Shown: piece after piece, positions 1 through 6,362 of the stretch
How the letters are laid out: each line of letters opens with the position of its first letter
Numbering within the stretch: the stretch's first letter is position 1
Source of the DNA: Clostridia bacterium
GTDB lineage: Bacteria; Bacillota; Peptococcia; Peptococcales; SKKY01
Direction: 5' to 3'
NCBI GenBank assembly: GCA_007123515.1
Contig: SKKY01000025.1
Location: 1 to 14,352 of the forward strand
Length of the DNA stretch: 14,352 nucleotides
Program-made: the position numbers and the translations under genes
Notes under the pieces: model-generated
What the model was told of the DNA's origin: nothing
Seen by the model: the letters and a program-made list of their open reading frames with translations, nothing else
Databases searched by the model: none

Positions 1-1340
1 AGATCATCTTGAATTTCATTAAAACTTCGACTATATGTCGAAGTTTCCTTCATTAATACTGTAATGTTTTGATTGGATTCTGAAAATGATAACTCTAAAG
101 ATTCAAATGATTCATCAGCTTTTTGTATCAGGAAAGTTCCTTCTTTTATAGACTCATCACTTTTTTTGATATTTTCATTAGCTTTATCACTTTCGGTTTC
201 AATTTCTTTTATGATGTTCTCAATTGTTTTTGATGCCTTATTACTAGTGTTTGCAAGCTCTCCTACCTCCTGAGCAACAACAGCAAAACCTTTACCCGCT
301 TCACCAGCTCTTGCAGCTTCTATCGATGCGTTCAGTGCTAATAAATTAGTTTGCTCAGCAATTTTCGAGATGGCAATTGTTGTTTTTGATATTTCACTTA
401 TTTTTTGATTGAGTTTATTAATATTCACAGTGCTCGCTGTGACTGAAGAATCGATAAATTTAAATTGATTGGTGATGTTTTTAAATGCTTTCCGGCTTTC
501 CAGAAAATCATCATTATTCTTTATTGATAAGTCCTCAATTTTATAAACTGCAGAAGAAATACTTTCTAAAGATTTTTTTGATGCCATTATTCTTCCTGAA
601 ATATTGGCTGCATTCTTAGCATTTTCCTGAGTGCCAATACTAATTTCAGAGAATGACTGATTCAATATATCATTAGACCTTACGATCTCTTCTATATGTG
701 CATTTGTCTTGGTGCTTTCATCGTCTAAAATAATTGCGCAGTCTTTTAGCTTTGTAATTTTTTCTTCTAGCTCATCAAGTAAAGCTTCACTTTCTTTTTG
801 TTTTGCCAATGCGTTATCATTATATTCCTGTCCCCATTTTGTAACAAAATTAGCTGTTATTGCAAAAGCAGCCACCATTCCCAGCCTGATAATAAAGTCT
901 CTTGTCTCATAAGCTTCGCCTAGTAAACTTTGAGGTGAGACAATATACAAAGCAATCAATAAAGAAAAAAGAATAAAGACGTGCCGGCGCAGAACCTTTA
1001 TATCAAAATACAATGTTGATATAATAATTGATAAAGAATAAACAAGAAACATCCTGGGGTCTCCGTCTCGGATGTGCGATAATGAAAAAGAAGCAATCAA
1101 AGGAGAAAGTAACATAAGATTATTTTTAAATACAGTTGGAATTTTTATATAATAAATGATCAATGAAAAGAATACTGCAAAAGATGAAGCCGCTAATATT
1201 GCTTTTGCATAGTCAAAACCTTCTACTAAAGTACCCTGAACAGTAAAGATAAAAGCAATGGTTGCAATTAAGATAATTATAAATTTATTTGCTTTATCAA
1301 AACGTTTTATGTCTTCTGTTTCTGAATTTTTTTCTGTCAT
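1..1340 (-). CDS. Methyl-accepting chemotaxis protein, six-helix membrane type, C-terminus outside the window
   Basis: The frame is open from the ATG at 1340 to the window edge (446 codons), so the C-terminus is missing. GGAGGGG at 1347-1353 sits six bases before the ATG and supports this start. The N-terminal ~170 residues contain about six hydrophobic helices (for example around KFIIILIATIAFIF, then VFFSLIIYY, MFLVYSLSIII, VFILFSLLIALYIV and a helix near FIIRLGMVAAFAI) joined by very short loops. There is therefore no room for the usual extracellular ligand-binding domain. A long helical region follows, with the highly conserved signalling tip at about residues 322-362 (KIAEQTNLLALNASIEAAR, then GEAGKGFAVVAQEVGELA), which in this family docks CheA and CheW. 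By family it reports to the chemotaxis kinase; sensing is probably through the membrane segment or a cytoplasmic or energy signal (inference). No other chemotaxis gene is visible here. Confidence 0.93.
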   Translation of the reverse strand, partial: MTEKNSETEDIKRFDKANKFIIILIATIAFIFTVQGTLVEGFDYAKAILAASSFAVFFSLIIYYIKIPTVFKNNLMLLSPLIASFSLSHIRDGDPRMFLVYSLSIIISTLYFDIKVLRRHVFILFSLLIALYIVSPQSLLGEAYETRDFIIRLGMVAAFAITANFVTKWGQEYNDNALAKQKESEALLDELEEKITKLKDCAIILDDESTKTNAHIEEIVRSNDILNQSFSEISIGTQENAKNAANISGRIMASKKSLESISSAVYKIEDLSIKNNDDFLESRKAFKNITNQFKFIDSSVTASTVNINKLNQKISEISKTTIAISKIAEQTNLLALNASIEAARAGEAGKGFAVVAQEVGELANTSNKASKTIENIIKEIETESDKANENIKKSDESIKEGTFLIQKADESFESLELSFSESNQNITVLMKETSTYSRSFNEIQDD

Positions 1341-1429
1341 TCGCTTCCCCTCCATAACTAAACATGGATACATTGTATAATAATCAAATTATATATACTA
1401 CCAAAATTAGAATAATTAATTGAAAAAAG

Positions 1430-1451
1430 GAAAAGAATGGGAAAAGAATGG
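1430..1451. repeat. Perfect 11-bp tandem duplication
   Basis: GAAAAGAATGG occurs twice in direct succession at 1430-1440 and 1441-1451, in the intergenic gap between the divergent chemoreceptor and lipase genes. It runs directly into the dispersed 21-bp motif at 1450-1470, so the duplication may mark the edge of a small inserted element (inference). Confidence 0.75.
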
Positions 1452-1470
1452 GGTCAGGCTTTGAATTGTC
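1450..1470 (+). repeat. Dispersed 21-bp motif, copy 1
   Basis: The stretch beginning GGGGTCAGGCTTTG and ending ATTGTC matches the reverse complement of 6711-6731 at 19 of 21 positions. Similar GGGGTCAGGC-type words are, from memory, common at the edges of REP-like or miniature elements, but that identity is not proven here. The copy lies about 40 bases upstream of the unusual lipase start. Confidence 0.6.
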
Positions 1471-1499
1471 AGATTCTCAATAAAAATTCGTTAAGAGAA

Positions 1500-1515
1500 A
1501 GGGAGATCGATCATT
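1500..1515 (+). promoter_or_regulatory. Ribosome binding site that decides the non-canonical ATT start
   Basis: AGGGAG at 1500-1505 is followed after seven bases by ATT at 1513-1515. No Shine-Dalgarno-like sequence precedes the ATG at 1561, where the upstream bases are AT-rich coding sequence. This favours initiation at ATT, a start codon known mainly from infC and tolerated at low rate elsewhere. Confidence 0.55.
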
Positions 1516-2157
1516 AAAAAAGTTATTTTAGTTCATGGATATAATAAAAACTATAAAGATATGAAAACCATGCAAACTCATTTATGCAGCATGGGTTATG
1601 AAGCCATATCCGTAGATGTACCGTTAACTCTAAAAACGATGGAAGATGCCTATCTGGTTTTAGAAGAAAAGATAAGCAAACATATCTCTAATAAAGACAT
1701 CATCCATCTGGTTGGTCATAGTACCGGTGGCTTACTGATCAGATATTTTATTAATCATACAAAATATCTCGATCATATCGGACGGTGTGTATTAATCGCT
1801 ACTCCAAATAAGGGAACAGAATTAGCGGATCAGGCAATGCGCTATTCGAGAATGTTTGCTAAGGTTTTTAAAACCGTAGAGTCCCTGCATACCGAAAGTA
1901 GTGATTTAACAATAAAAAATATTAATAACATAGAAATTGGTGCGATTGCAGGGAACAAATGCAATCTAATCCTGGGTAAATTACTACATGGCGAAAATGA
2001 TGGCAGGGTAACAGTAGATTCGGCCACCTATGAAGGGGTAAAAGAGTTTATCGTCTTAGACTATGGGCACAAAGATATTCATCATCAATATCATACAGCA
2101 GAGATAGTCCGTAATTTTTTGCAAACAGGCAAATTCTATCCTGATGAGAAAGAGTGA
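1513..2157 (+). CDS. Small alpha/beta-fold serine lipase or esterase with apparent ATT start
   Basis: The protein (214 aa if begun at ATT 1513) is a compact lipase-like hydrolase of the cytoplasm; no signal peptide is seen. The oxyanion-hole strand VILVHGY is encoded at 1522-1542, upstream of the first ATG (1561). The frame there has no ATG, GTG or TTG back to the stop at 1492. AGGGAG at 1500-1505 is ideally spaced (seven bases) from ATT 1513, which stands exactly where related proteins have the Met of an M-K-K-V-I-L-V-H-G start. Catalytic candidates by residue number from ATT are Ser70 in GHSTGG, Asp163 in GENDGR and His186 in DYGHKD. The segment VLIATPNKGTELAD is typical of lipases acting on lipid or acyl esters. 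The substrate is unknown. An ATG start at 1561 would lose the oxyanion strand and probably activity. The alternative reading is a gene being inactivated by start-codon loss. Confidence 0.8.
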   Translation: MKKVILVHGYNKNYKDMKTMQTHLCSMGYEAISVDVPLTLKTMEDAYLVLEEKISKHISNKDIIHLVGHSTGGLLIRYFINHTKYLDHIGRCVLIATPNKGTELADQAMRYSRMFAKVFKTVESLHTESSDLTIKNINNIEIGAIAGNKCNLILGKLLHGENDGRVTVDSATYEGVKEFIVLDYGHKDIHHQYHTAEIVRNFLQTGKFYPDEKE

Positions 2158-2187
2158 GAAAAGGATTCCTTTTCTCACTCTTTTTAT
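2149..2187. terminator. Bidirectional intrinsic terminator between convergent genes
   Basis: A perfect 16-bp inverted repeat, AAAGAGTGAGAAAAGG at 2149-2164 and CCTTTTCTCACTCTTT at 2168-2183, encloses the three-base loop ATT and is followed by T residues on the plus strand. The reverse strand also ends in a short T-rich run. The lipase stop codon (2155-2157) is inside the left arm and the radical SAM stop codon (2184-2186) abuts the right arm, so one structure ends both genes. Confidence 0.92.
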
Positions 2188-3065
2188 GCATTCATAATGT
2201 TGTCTTTAAGAGCCAGTGCTTTTTGATATTCGCTGTGATGCAATGGTTGTTTTAGTTCGGGATACTGGCTGGCAAGATAGGCCGGATGGTATTGACCCAT
2301 CACATTTACGGTTACCCCCGGGTCACAGTTCTCTGAGATCCACTGTAAAATTCTTTCTGTATCTTTTAGCTGGCTCGGCATAACCAAATGTCGGACGATG
2401 AGTCCACTTGTTGCAAGGCCTTTGCTGTCGGTTTTTAAAAGTCCCACCTGATGAAACATTTCTGAAACCGCCTTTTTGGCCACTTCAGGATAATTCGGGG
2501 CATCCAGATATTTTTTAGCAAAATGCTCAGATAAGGTTTTAAAGTCTGGCAGATAGATATCGATGAGTCCGTCCAAGATCCGAAGCGTGTCAAGGGAGTC
2601 ATAGCCTCCAGAATTATAGACAACCGGCAGGTGAAGACCTTTTTCTCTGGCGATAACCAAAGCTTCAATAATTTGTGCGATTACATGGGTTGGAGTGACA
2701 AAGTTAATGTTGTGAACACCACTTCTTTGCAGATCAAGCATTATAGAGGCGAGTGCATTAGCATCAACGGTTGTTGCTGAAGGGTTTCCGCGACTGATAT
2801 CGTAATTCTGACAGAATTTGCAATGCAACGAACAGGCTGTAAAAAATATGGTGCCCGAACCGCGCCAGCCTGAGAGCGGCCGTTCTTCGCCTGGATGAGC
2901 AAAAGTAGAGGCTACTCCTGCCCAACGCCCTGTCCGGCAATATCCGTTTTTTCGATCGTTAAGGCGATCCACTCCGCAACGACGGGGACAGAGTTTGCAT
3001 GAAGAGAGTCGATTTAATAAGGCATCACGAGCCTGATACAACCTAGGATCAACTGAAACATTCAT
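2184..3065 (-). CDS. PflX-like radical SAM protein (COG1313 type)
   Basis: A 293-residue cytosolic iron-sulfur enzyme. The canonical radical SAM cluster motif CSLHCKFC gives Cys78, Cys82 and Cys85 (CxxxCxxC), preceded by an N-terminal cysteine set CKLCPRRC (Cys23, 26, 30) and Cys43, as in the PflX/AmmeMemoRadiSam branch related to pyruvate formate-lyase activases. GxIFFTACSLHCKFCQNYDIS and the GxNINFVTPTHVIAQI segment are characteristic of this family. By family it cleaves SAM reductively to a 5'-deoxyadenosyl radical; the target is not established. I chose ATG 3065 because GGGGTG lies just upstream with an A-rich spacer. A TTG at 3113 in the same frame would add 16 residues but has no good binding site. 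No glycyl-radical enzyme or MEMO/AMMECR1 gene is adjacent. It is convergent with the lipase and shares its terminator. Confidence 0.88.
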   Translation of the reverse strand: MNVSVDPRLYQARDALLNRLSSCKLCPRRCGVDRLNDRKNGYCRTGRWAGVASTFAHPGEERPLSGWRGSGTIFFTACSLHCKFCQNYDISRGNPSATTVDANALASIMLDLQRSGVHNINFVTPTHVIAQIIEALVIAREKGLHLPVVYNSGGYDSLDTLRILDGLIDIYLPDFKTLSEHFAKKYLDAPNYPEVAKKAVSEMFHQVGLLKTDSKGLATSGLIVRHLVMPSQLKDTERILQWISENCDPGVTVNVMGQYHPAYLASQYPELKQPLHHSEYQKALALKDNIMNA

Positions 3066-3149
3066 TTTTTTCACCCCTGTCTTTATTTTACAAATCTTTA
3101 ATACAAGAAGCAAAAATTAAATGTATTTTTTAAAGGGCCGAATTGAAAA

Positions 3150-3168
3150 ACACGTTTAGATTACGTGT
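3150..3168. promoter_or_regulatory. Perfect 6-bp inverted repeat between divergent genes, possible operator
   Basis: ACACGT at 3150-3155 and ACGTGT at 3163-3168 are separated by seven bases, in the 193-bp region between the divergent radical SAM gene and mccA. It lies about 12 bp upstream of the mccA -35 box, a position fitting a regulator site. The regulator is unknown and a chance or weak-hairpin origin is possible. Confidence 0.35.
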
Positions 3169-3179
3169 ATTTTATTGCA

Positions 3180-3209
3180 TTGACAACAAAGAGGACAAGA
3201 AGGTATACT
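3180..3209 (+). promoter_or_regulatory. Sigma-A promoter of the mccA-mccB-methyltransferase operon
   Basis: A perfect -35 box TTGACA (3180-3185) is followed after 18 bases by the -10 box TATACT (3204-3209). Transcription would begin near 3216, giving a leader of roughly 40 bases. No S-box, T-box or terminator hairpin is visible in that leader, so control is probably by a DNA-binding protein. The promoter has the same 18-bp spacing and GGTATACTT word as the S-box promoter at 6055. Confidence 0.75.
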
Positions 3210-3233
3210 TAACATACTAAAAATATATGTTTA
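3209..3233. promoter_or_regulatory. AT-rich inverted repeat over the mccA transcription start, possible operator
   Basis: AACATA at 3211-3216 is mirrored by TATGTT at 3226-3231, with nearly symmetric flanks (TTAACATA against TATGTTTAA). It covers the expected transcription start just after the -10 box. A repressor there would block initiation; CymR-type sulfur regulators act on such operons in bacilli, but I cannot match its consensus here. Confidence 0.3.
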
Positions 3234-3258
3234 ATATGATAAAAGGAGATGGATTCTT

Positions 3259-4218
3259 TTGGTTTATAAAAATATTCTGGAAACTATTGGTAACACGCCG
3301 ATTGTAGAATTACATTCTTTTAATGCAGGCTTATCAAAACTGTATATAAAATTGGAATATGCAAATCCGGCAGGATCCATTAAGGATCGAATTGGACTAT
3401 CCATGATAGAAAATGCAGAAAAAGAGGGATTATTGAAGCCTGGAGATACCCTAATTGAAGCAACAGCAGGAAATACAGGATTAGGACTTGCTCTGGTAGC
3501 CGCTCAAAAGGGATATAAGCTTACACTGGTCATTCCGGATAAGATGAGTAAAGAAAAAGTAGACCATTTACGAGCGATGGGTACTGAGATTATTATGACC
3601 AGATCTGATGTAGGGAAAGGCCATCCGGAGTATTATCAGGATTATGCAGAAAGACTAGCATCAGAAAACCCGGACGCCTACTATATCAATCAATTTAGCA
3701 ATCCGTCTAACCCCAAGGCACATGAGTTAACAACAGGACCAGAAATTTGGAAACAAATGGATCAAAATGTTGATGCTATTGTTGTAGGAGTCGGTTCTGC
3801 CGGCACGATCAGTGGATTAACTAGCTTTTTTAAACAAAAAAAGCCAGACATGAACTTCGTTCTTGCAGATCCGGCTGGATCCGTCTTAAAAGACTATTTT
3901 CATGAAAAGAAAATTAAAGAAGCCGGAAGTTGGCTCGTTGAAGGAATCGGAGAGGATTTCATTCCTGGCCAGATGGATTACTCGCTGGTTAAAGAAGCCT
4001 ATGAGGTAACGGATAAAGAAGCTTTTGATACAGCAAGAAAATTATTGCGTGATGAAGGAATCTTTGCAGGTTCCTCAACAGGAATATTGGTAGCCGCCGC
4101 AGTGAAATATGCTCAGCAAACACAATCAGCACAAAACATCCTGACGTTTGCTTGTGATACAGGAAATAAATATTTGTCGAAGATGTATAACGACACATGG
4201 TTGGAGGAGAATGTATGA
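3259..4218 (+). CDS. mccA: Cystathionine beta-synthase-type PLP enzyme (O-acetylserine/serine-dependent), MccA
   Basis: A 319-aa cytosolic fold-type II PLP enzyme. By family it condenses homocysteine with serine or O-acetylserine to cystathionine, the first step of methionine-to-cysteine conversion. The PLP lysine is Lys42 in PAGSIKDRI. The substrate loop is EATAGNTGLGLAL (about 68-80), and the phosphate-binding glycine loop is GVGSAGT (177-183). The C-terminal ACDTGNKYLSKMYND is typical of cystathionine beta-synthases, including bacterial MccA (YrhA), rather than plain CysK. The length ends before any regulatory CBS-domain pair. The start is TTG 3259 with AAGGAG ten bases upstream; no ATG is available in frame. 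It overlaps mccB by four bases (ATGA), so translation is probably coupled. A cysteine synthase role cannot be fully excluded, but the mccB neighbour argues for MccA. Confidence 0.85.
   Translation: MVYKNILETIGNTPIVELHSFNAGLSKLYIKLEYANPAGSIKDRIGLSMIENAEKEGLLKPGDTLIEATAGNTGLGLALVAAQKGYKLTLVIPDKMSKEKVDHLRAMGTEIIMTRSDVGKGHPEYYQDYAERLASENPDAYYINQFSNPSNPKAHELTTGPEIWKQMDQNVDAIVVGVGSAGTISGLTSFFKQKKPDMNFVLADPAGSVLKDYFHEKKIKEAGSWLVEGIGEDFIPGQMDYSLVKEAYEVTDKEAFDTARKLLRDEGIFAGSSTGILVAAAVKYAQQTQSAQNILTFACDTGNKYLSKMYNDTWLEENV
4203..4217 (+). promoter_or_regulatory. Ribosome binding site fixing the mccB start
   Basis: GGAGGAGA (4203-4210) precedes ATG 4215 by four bases from its end. It lies inside the last codons of mccA. 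An in-frame ATG at 4197 has no such site, so 4215 is preferred and gives the ATGA stop/start overlap typical of coupled translation. Confidence 0.75.
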
Positions 4219-5372
4219 GAAACTATGGATTTGCAACAAAAGCGATTCATTCCGGACAGCACCCGGACCCGACAACAGGGGCAATAAACACACCTATTTA
4301 TGCGTCATCAACGTATGTTCAGGAAAGCCCCGGGGTTCATAAAGGGTATGAATATTCAAGATCAAAAAATCCTACGAGATTTGCATTGGAAGAATGTATA
4401 GCGGATTTGGAAAACGGAAAGAGAGGTTTTGCTTTTTCTTCAGGACTGGCTGCTTCTTCAGCGGTGCTTGATATTTTGCCGCAGAATTCTCATATCATTT
4501 CCATTAATGATGTCTATGGCGGGACGTTCAGACTTTTTGATAAAGTCAGAAGCAAGACTGCCGGACTAACAGCAGACTTTATTGATATGAAGGCTCCGGA
4601 AGACATAGAAAAATATATAAAAGACAACACAAAAATGATATGGATAGAAACGCCAACGAACCCGTTGCTTAAGATTGCAGACCTTAAAATAATTGCAGAG
4701 ATTGCAAAAAGAAATAATATAATAACCGTTTGTGATAATACTTTTTCAACACCCTATATTCAGAGACCATTAGATTTTGGTTTTGATATTATTGTTCATT
4801 CAGCAACAAAATATTTAAACGGGCATTCGGATTTGATTGCGGGCGTTGTGGTAGTTAAAGATGACCAGACATTAATTGATGATTTAGCCTTTGTTCATAA
4901 CGCTGTTGGGTCTGTCCTATCAGCCATGGATTCATTTTTTGTTCTTCGTGGATTAAAAACACTTCCGTTACGAATGAAAGCTCATTCAGAAAATGCTCAG
5001 AAAATAGCGGAGTATCTTGAGAGCCACAGCAAAGTGGAAAAGGTTATCTTTCCAGGATTAACATCTCATCCTCAATACGAACTGGCACAAAGCCAGATGA
5101 GCTTACCTGGTGGGATGGTCACCTTTTTCATAAAAGGCGGAGTTGAGGAATCAAAAGTTTTCTTGGAAAACACAAAATTATTTGCCCTTGCAGAAAGTCT
5201 TGGCGGGGTTGAAAGTTTGATTGAACACCCTGCGATTATGACACATGCTTCTATACCAAAGGAACAAAGAGAAAGCTATGGAATAACCGACAATTTAATC
5301 AGGGTGTCTGTTGGTGTTGAAGATATTGATGATTTGATAAATGATTTAGAAGTTGCTTTGAGTAAAGTTTAA
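4215..5372 (+). CDS. mccB: Cystathionine gamma-lyase-type PLP enzyme, MccB
   Basis: A 385-aa member of the Cys/Met metabolism PLP family (fold type I). It has the N-terminal signature FATKAIHSGQHPDP, tyrosine/arginine PLP contacts YEYSRSKNPTR (about 46-55), the glycine loop SSGLAA (75-80), Asp174 in CDNTF and the Schiff-base lysine Lys199 in HSATKYLNGHSD. By family it cleaves cystathionine to cysteine, 2-oxobutyrate and ammonia, completing reverse transsulfuration. The closely related gamma-synthase (MetB) runs the opposite way and looks similar. Adjacency to a cystathionine beta-synthase rather than to homoserine acyltransferase genes favours the lyase. Related enzymes can also release H2S from cysteine or homocysteine. 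It is translationally coupled to mccA, and 13 bases separate its stop from the methyltransferase ATG. Confidence 0.86.
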   Translation: MRNYGFATKAIHSGQHPDPTTGAINTPIYASSTYVQESPGVHKGYEYSRSKNPTRFALEECIADLENGKRGFAFSSGLAASSAVLDILPQNSHIISINDVYGGTFRLFDKVRSKTAGLTADFIDMKAPEDIEKYIKDNTKMIWIETPTNPLLKIADLKIIAEIAKRNNIITVCDNTFSTPYIQRPLDFGFDIIVHSATKYLNGHSDLIAGVVVVKDDQTLIDDLAFVHNAVGSVLSAMDSFFVLRGLKTLPLRMKAHSENAQKIAEYLESHSKVEKVIFPGLTSHPQYELAQSQMSLPGGMVTFFIKGGVEESKVFLENTKLFALAESLGGVESLIEHPAIMTHASIPKEQRESYGITDNLIRVSVGVEDIDDLINDLEVALSKV

Positions 5373-5385
5373 AGGAGGAATGACA

Positions 5386-6030
5386 ATGAGCTCAGCTGAT
5401 TATTTTAATGCAATTGCGAAAGACTGGAATGTGATCCGTGAAGAATATTTCGATGAAAAACTCAAATCTATTGTTATTGGAGATGAGAAAATCGAAGGGA
5501 AAATATGTGCTGATTTAGGATGTGGAACAGGTTTCATTTCTTTATCGATTGCGCCACAGGCTCAGCTTGTTTTCTCATTAGACCAATCAAGAAATATGTT
5601 AAGCGAGTTAAAAAAAGAAGTGCTAAAAAATGATCTGAAGAATGTCTTTCTTGTCAATGGAGATATGGCAAAAATTCCATTCTTTGATAACTCAATGGAT
5701 TATGTTTTTACAAATATGGCGTTGCATCATACTAAAGATCCGGGAACGGTTTTTAAAGAGATATTTAGAATTCTTAAAAAAGGCGGAAAAGTGATTGTTT
5801 CCGATGTGAAAAGTCATGATGGTAAATGGGCCATAGAAGAAATGCATGATGTTTGGCTTGGCTTCTCTGAGGAGGATATAAGGCATTGGATGAATGAAGC
5901 AGGCTTTACAGATATTTCTGTAAAGGACGCAGGTCTATTTTGTAAGGGATATTCAAGTGCCGGTGAATATACAAAGGCGGATATTTTTGTTGCAAGTGCG
6001 ACTAAAACCTACAAATTAACTAAGAATTAA
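5386..6030 (+). CDS. Class I SAM-dependent methyltransferase of the mcc operon (UbiG/YrrT-like role)
   Basis: A 214-aa Rossmann-fold methyltransferase. SAM motif I is DLGCGTG (43-49), the acidic ribose contact is Asp66 in SLDQS, and an adenine-contact NGD follows at 91-93. The post-motif II segment is FTNMALHHTKDP, followed by the ILKKGGKVIVSD strand. The start is ATG 5386 rather than ATG 5380, because AGGAGG (5373-5378) is seven bases from the former and only one from the latter. A methyltransferase in the mcc operon is known from Bacillus (yrrT) and Clostridium acetobutylicum (ubiG). There it is thought to turn SAM into S-adenosylhomocysteine to feed homocysteine into the pathway. The methyl acceptor is unknown. 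The nucleosidase (mtnN) and luxS that complete the cycle are absent from this window. Confidence 0.85.
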   Translation: MSSADYFNAIAKDWNVIREEYFDEKLKSIVIGDEKIEGKICADLGCGTGFISLSIAPQAQLVFSLDQSRNMLSELKKEVLKNDLKNVFLVNGDMAKIPFFDNSMDYVFTNMALHHTKDPGTVFKEIFRILKKGGKVIVSDVKSHDGKWAIEEMHDVWLGFSEEDIRHWMNEAGFTDISVKDAGLFCKGYSSAGEYTKADIFVASATKTYKLTKN

Positions 6031-6054
6031 GTGGGTATTATCATCGTAAAAATA

Positions 6055-6084
6055 TTGACTTCCAAAAACAGAAGTCGGTATACT
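6055..6084 (+). promoter_or_regulatory. Sigma-A promoter of the S-box transcript, with an inverted repeat over the -35 box
   Basis: TTGACT (6055-6060) and TATACT (6079-6084) are 18 bases apart, only 24 bases after the methyltransferase stop. GACTTC (6057-6062) and GAAGTC (6071-6076) form a perfect inverted repeat with an eight-base spacer over the -35 box. No terminator separates the operon from this promoter. Confidence 0.7.
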
Positions 6085-6112
6085 TCATAAAATTAAATAT
6101 CGTACTAACGTA

Positions 6113-6287
6113 CTCTTATCCAGAGAGGTGGAGGGACAGGCCCTATGAAACCCGGCAACTGGTCAGAAAATAATTTCTGACGCTGTGCTAATTCCTGCAG
6201 GATAGTTTTTGTTCTGGAAGATAAGGGAGAGAATTTGTAGTTACTTATAAACCTCTTTTATCTTACAGATGAAAGAGGTTTTTTATT
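6113..6287 (+). ncRNA. SAM-I (S-box) riboswitch with intrinsic terminator
   Basis: The S-box consensus is followed closely. P1 5' CTTATC (6115-6120) pairs with GATAAG (6220-6225). The conserved core blocks AGAGAGGTGGAGGGA, CAGGCCC, GAAACCCGGCAAC and GTGCTAATTCC appear in order. A P3 hairpin, GTCAGAAA with TTTCTGAC, lies between them. The terminator is AACCTCTTT (6250-6258) and AAAGAGGTT (6272-6280) followed by T-rich sequence. An antiterminator is possible because AAGATAA (6218-6224), which contains the P1 3' strand, can pair with TTATCTT (6258-6264) in the terminator 5' arm. In this class, SAM stabilises P1 and so termination; low SAM allows read-through. The expected target gene, starting at 6354, has been destroyed. 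Confidence 0.95.
6250..6287 (+). terminator. S-box expression-platform terminator
   Basis: A nine-bp stem AACCTCTTT/AAAGAGGTT with a thirteen-base loop is followed by a run of T. Because no other terminator lies after the methyltransferase gene, it may also end read-through transcripts of the mcc operon. Confidence 0.88.
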
Positions 6288-6339
6288 TGCTGAAAATATA
6301 GGGCCCATATTTCTGGCAAATTAAAATATATAAAAAAAT

Positions 6340-6362
6340 GGAGGAATAAAATCATGAAGTGA
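6340..6362 (+). pseudogene. 5' stub of the S-box-controlled gene (ATG AAG then stop)
   Basis: GGAGG at 6340-6344 and ATG at 6354 form a good initiation region 66 bases after the riboswitch terminator. Only two codons remain, ATG AAG. The next triplet, TGA (6360-6362), is the first base set of the inserted TnpB-element end. The original gene is probably the one whose 3' end survives at 6641-6727, though this link is an inference. Confidence 0.65.

Noticed and set aside
1842..2027. Minus-strand reading frame inside the lipase gene
   Set aside because: It has no binding site or recognisable domain, and the plus-strand frame carries the catalytic motifs.
3210..3258. T-box or S-box in the mccA leader
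   Set aside because: The leader is only about 40 bases and lacks the aptamer core, a T-box sequence and a terminator; only a small AT-rich inverted repeat is present.
3249..3269. Six-codon upstream reading frame starting at ATG 3249
   Set aside because: The ATG overlaps the ribosome binding site itself, so initiation there is unlikely; TTG 3259 is better spaced and opens the mccA frame.
6055..6287. S-box-driven antisense RNA against the mcc operon, as in Clostridium acetobutylicum
   Set aside because: The riboswitch and its promoter are on the same strand as the operon and point away from it, so its transcript is not antisense to mccA or mccB.
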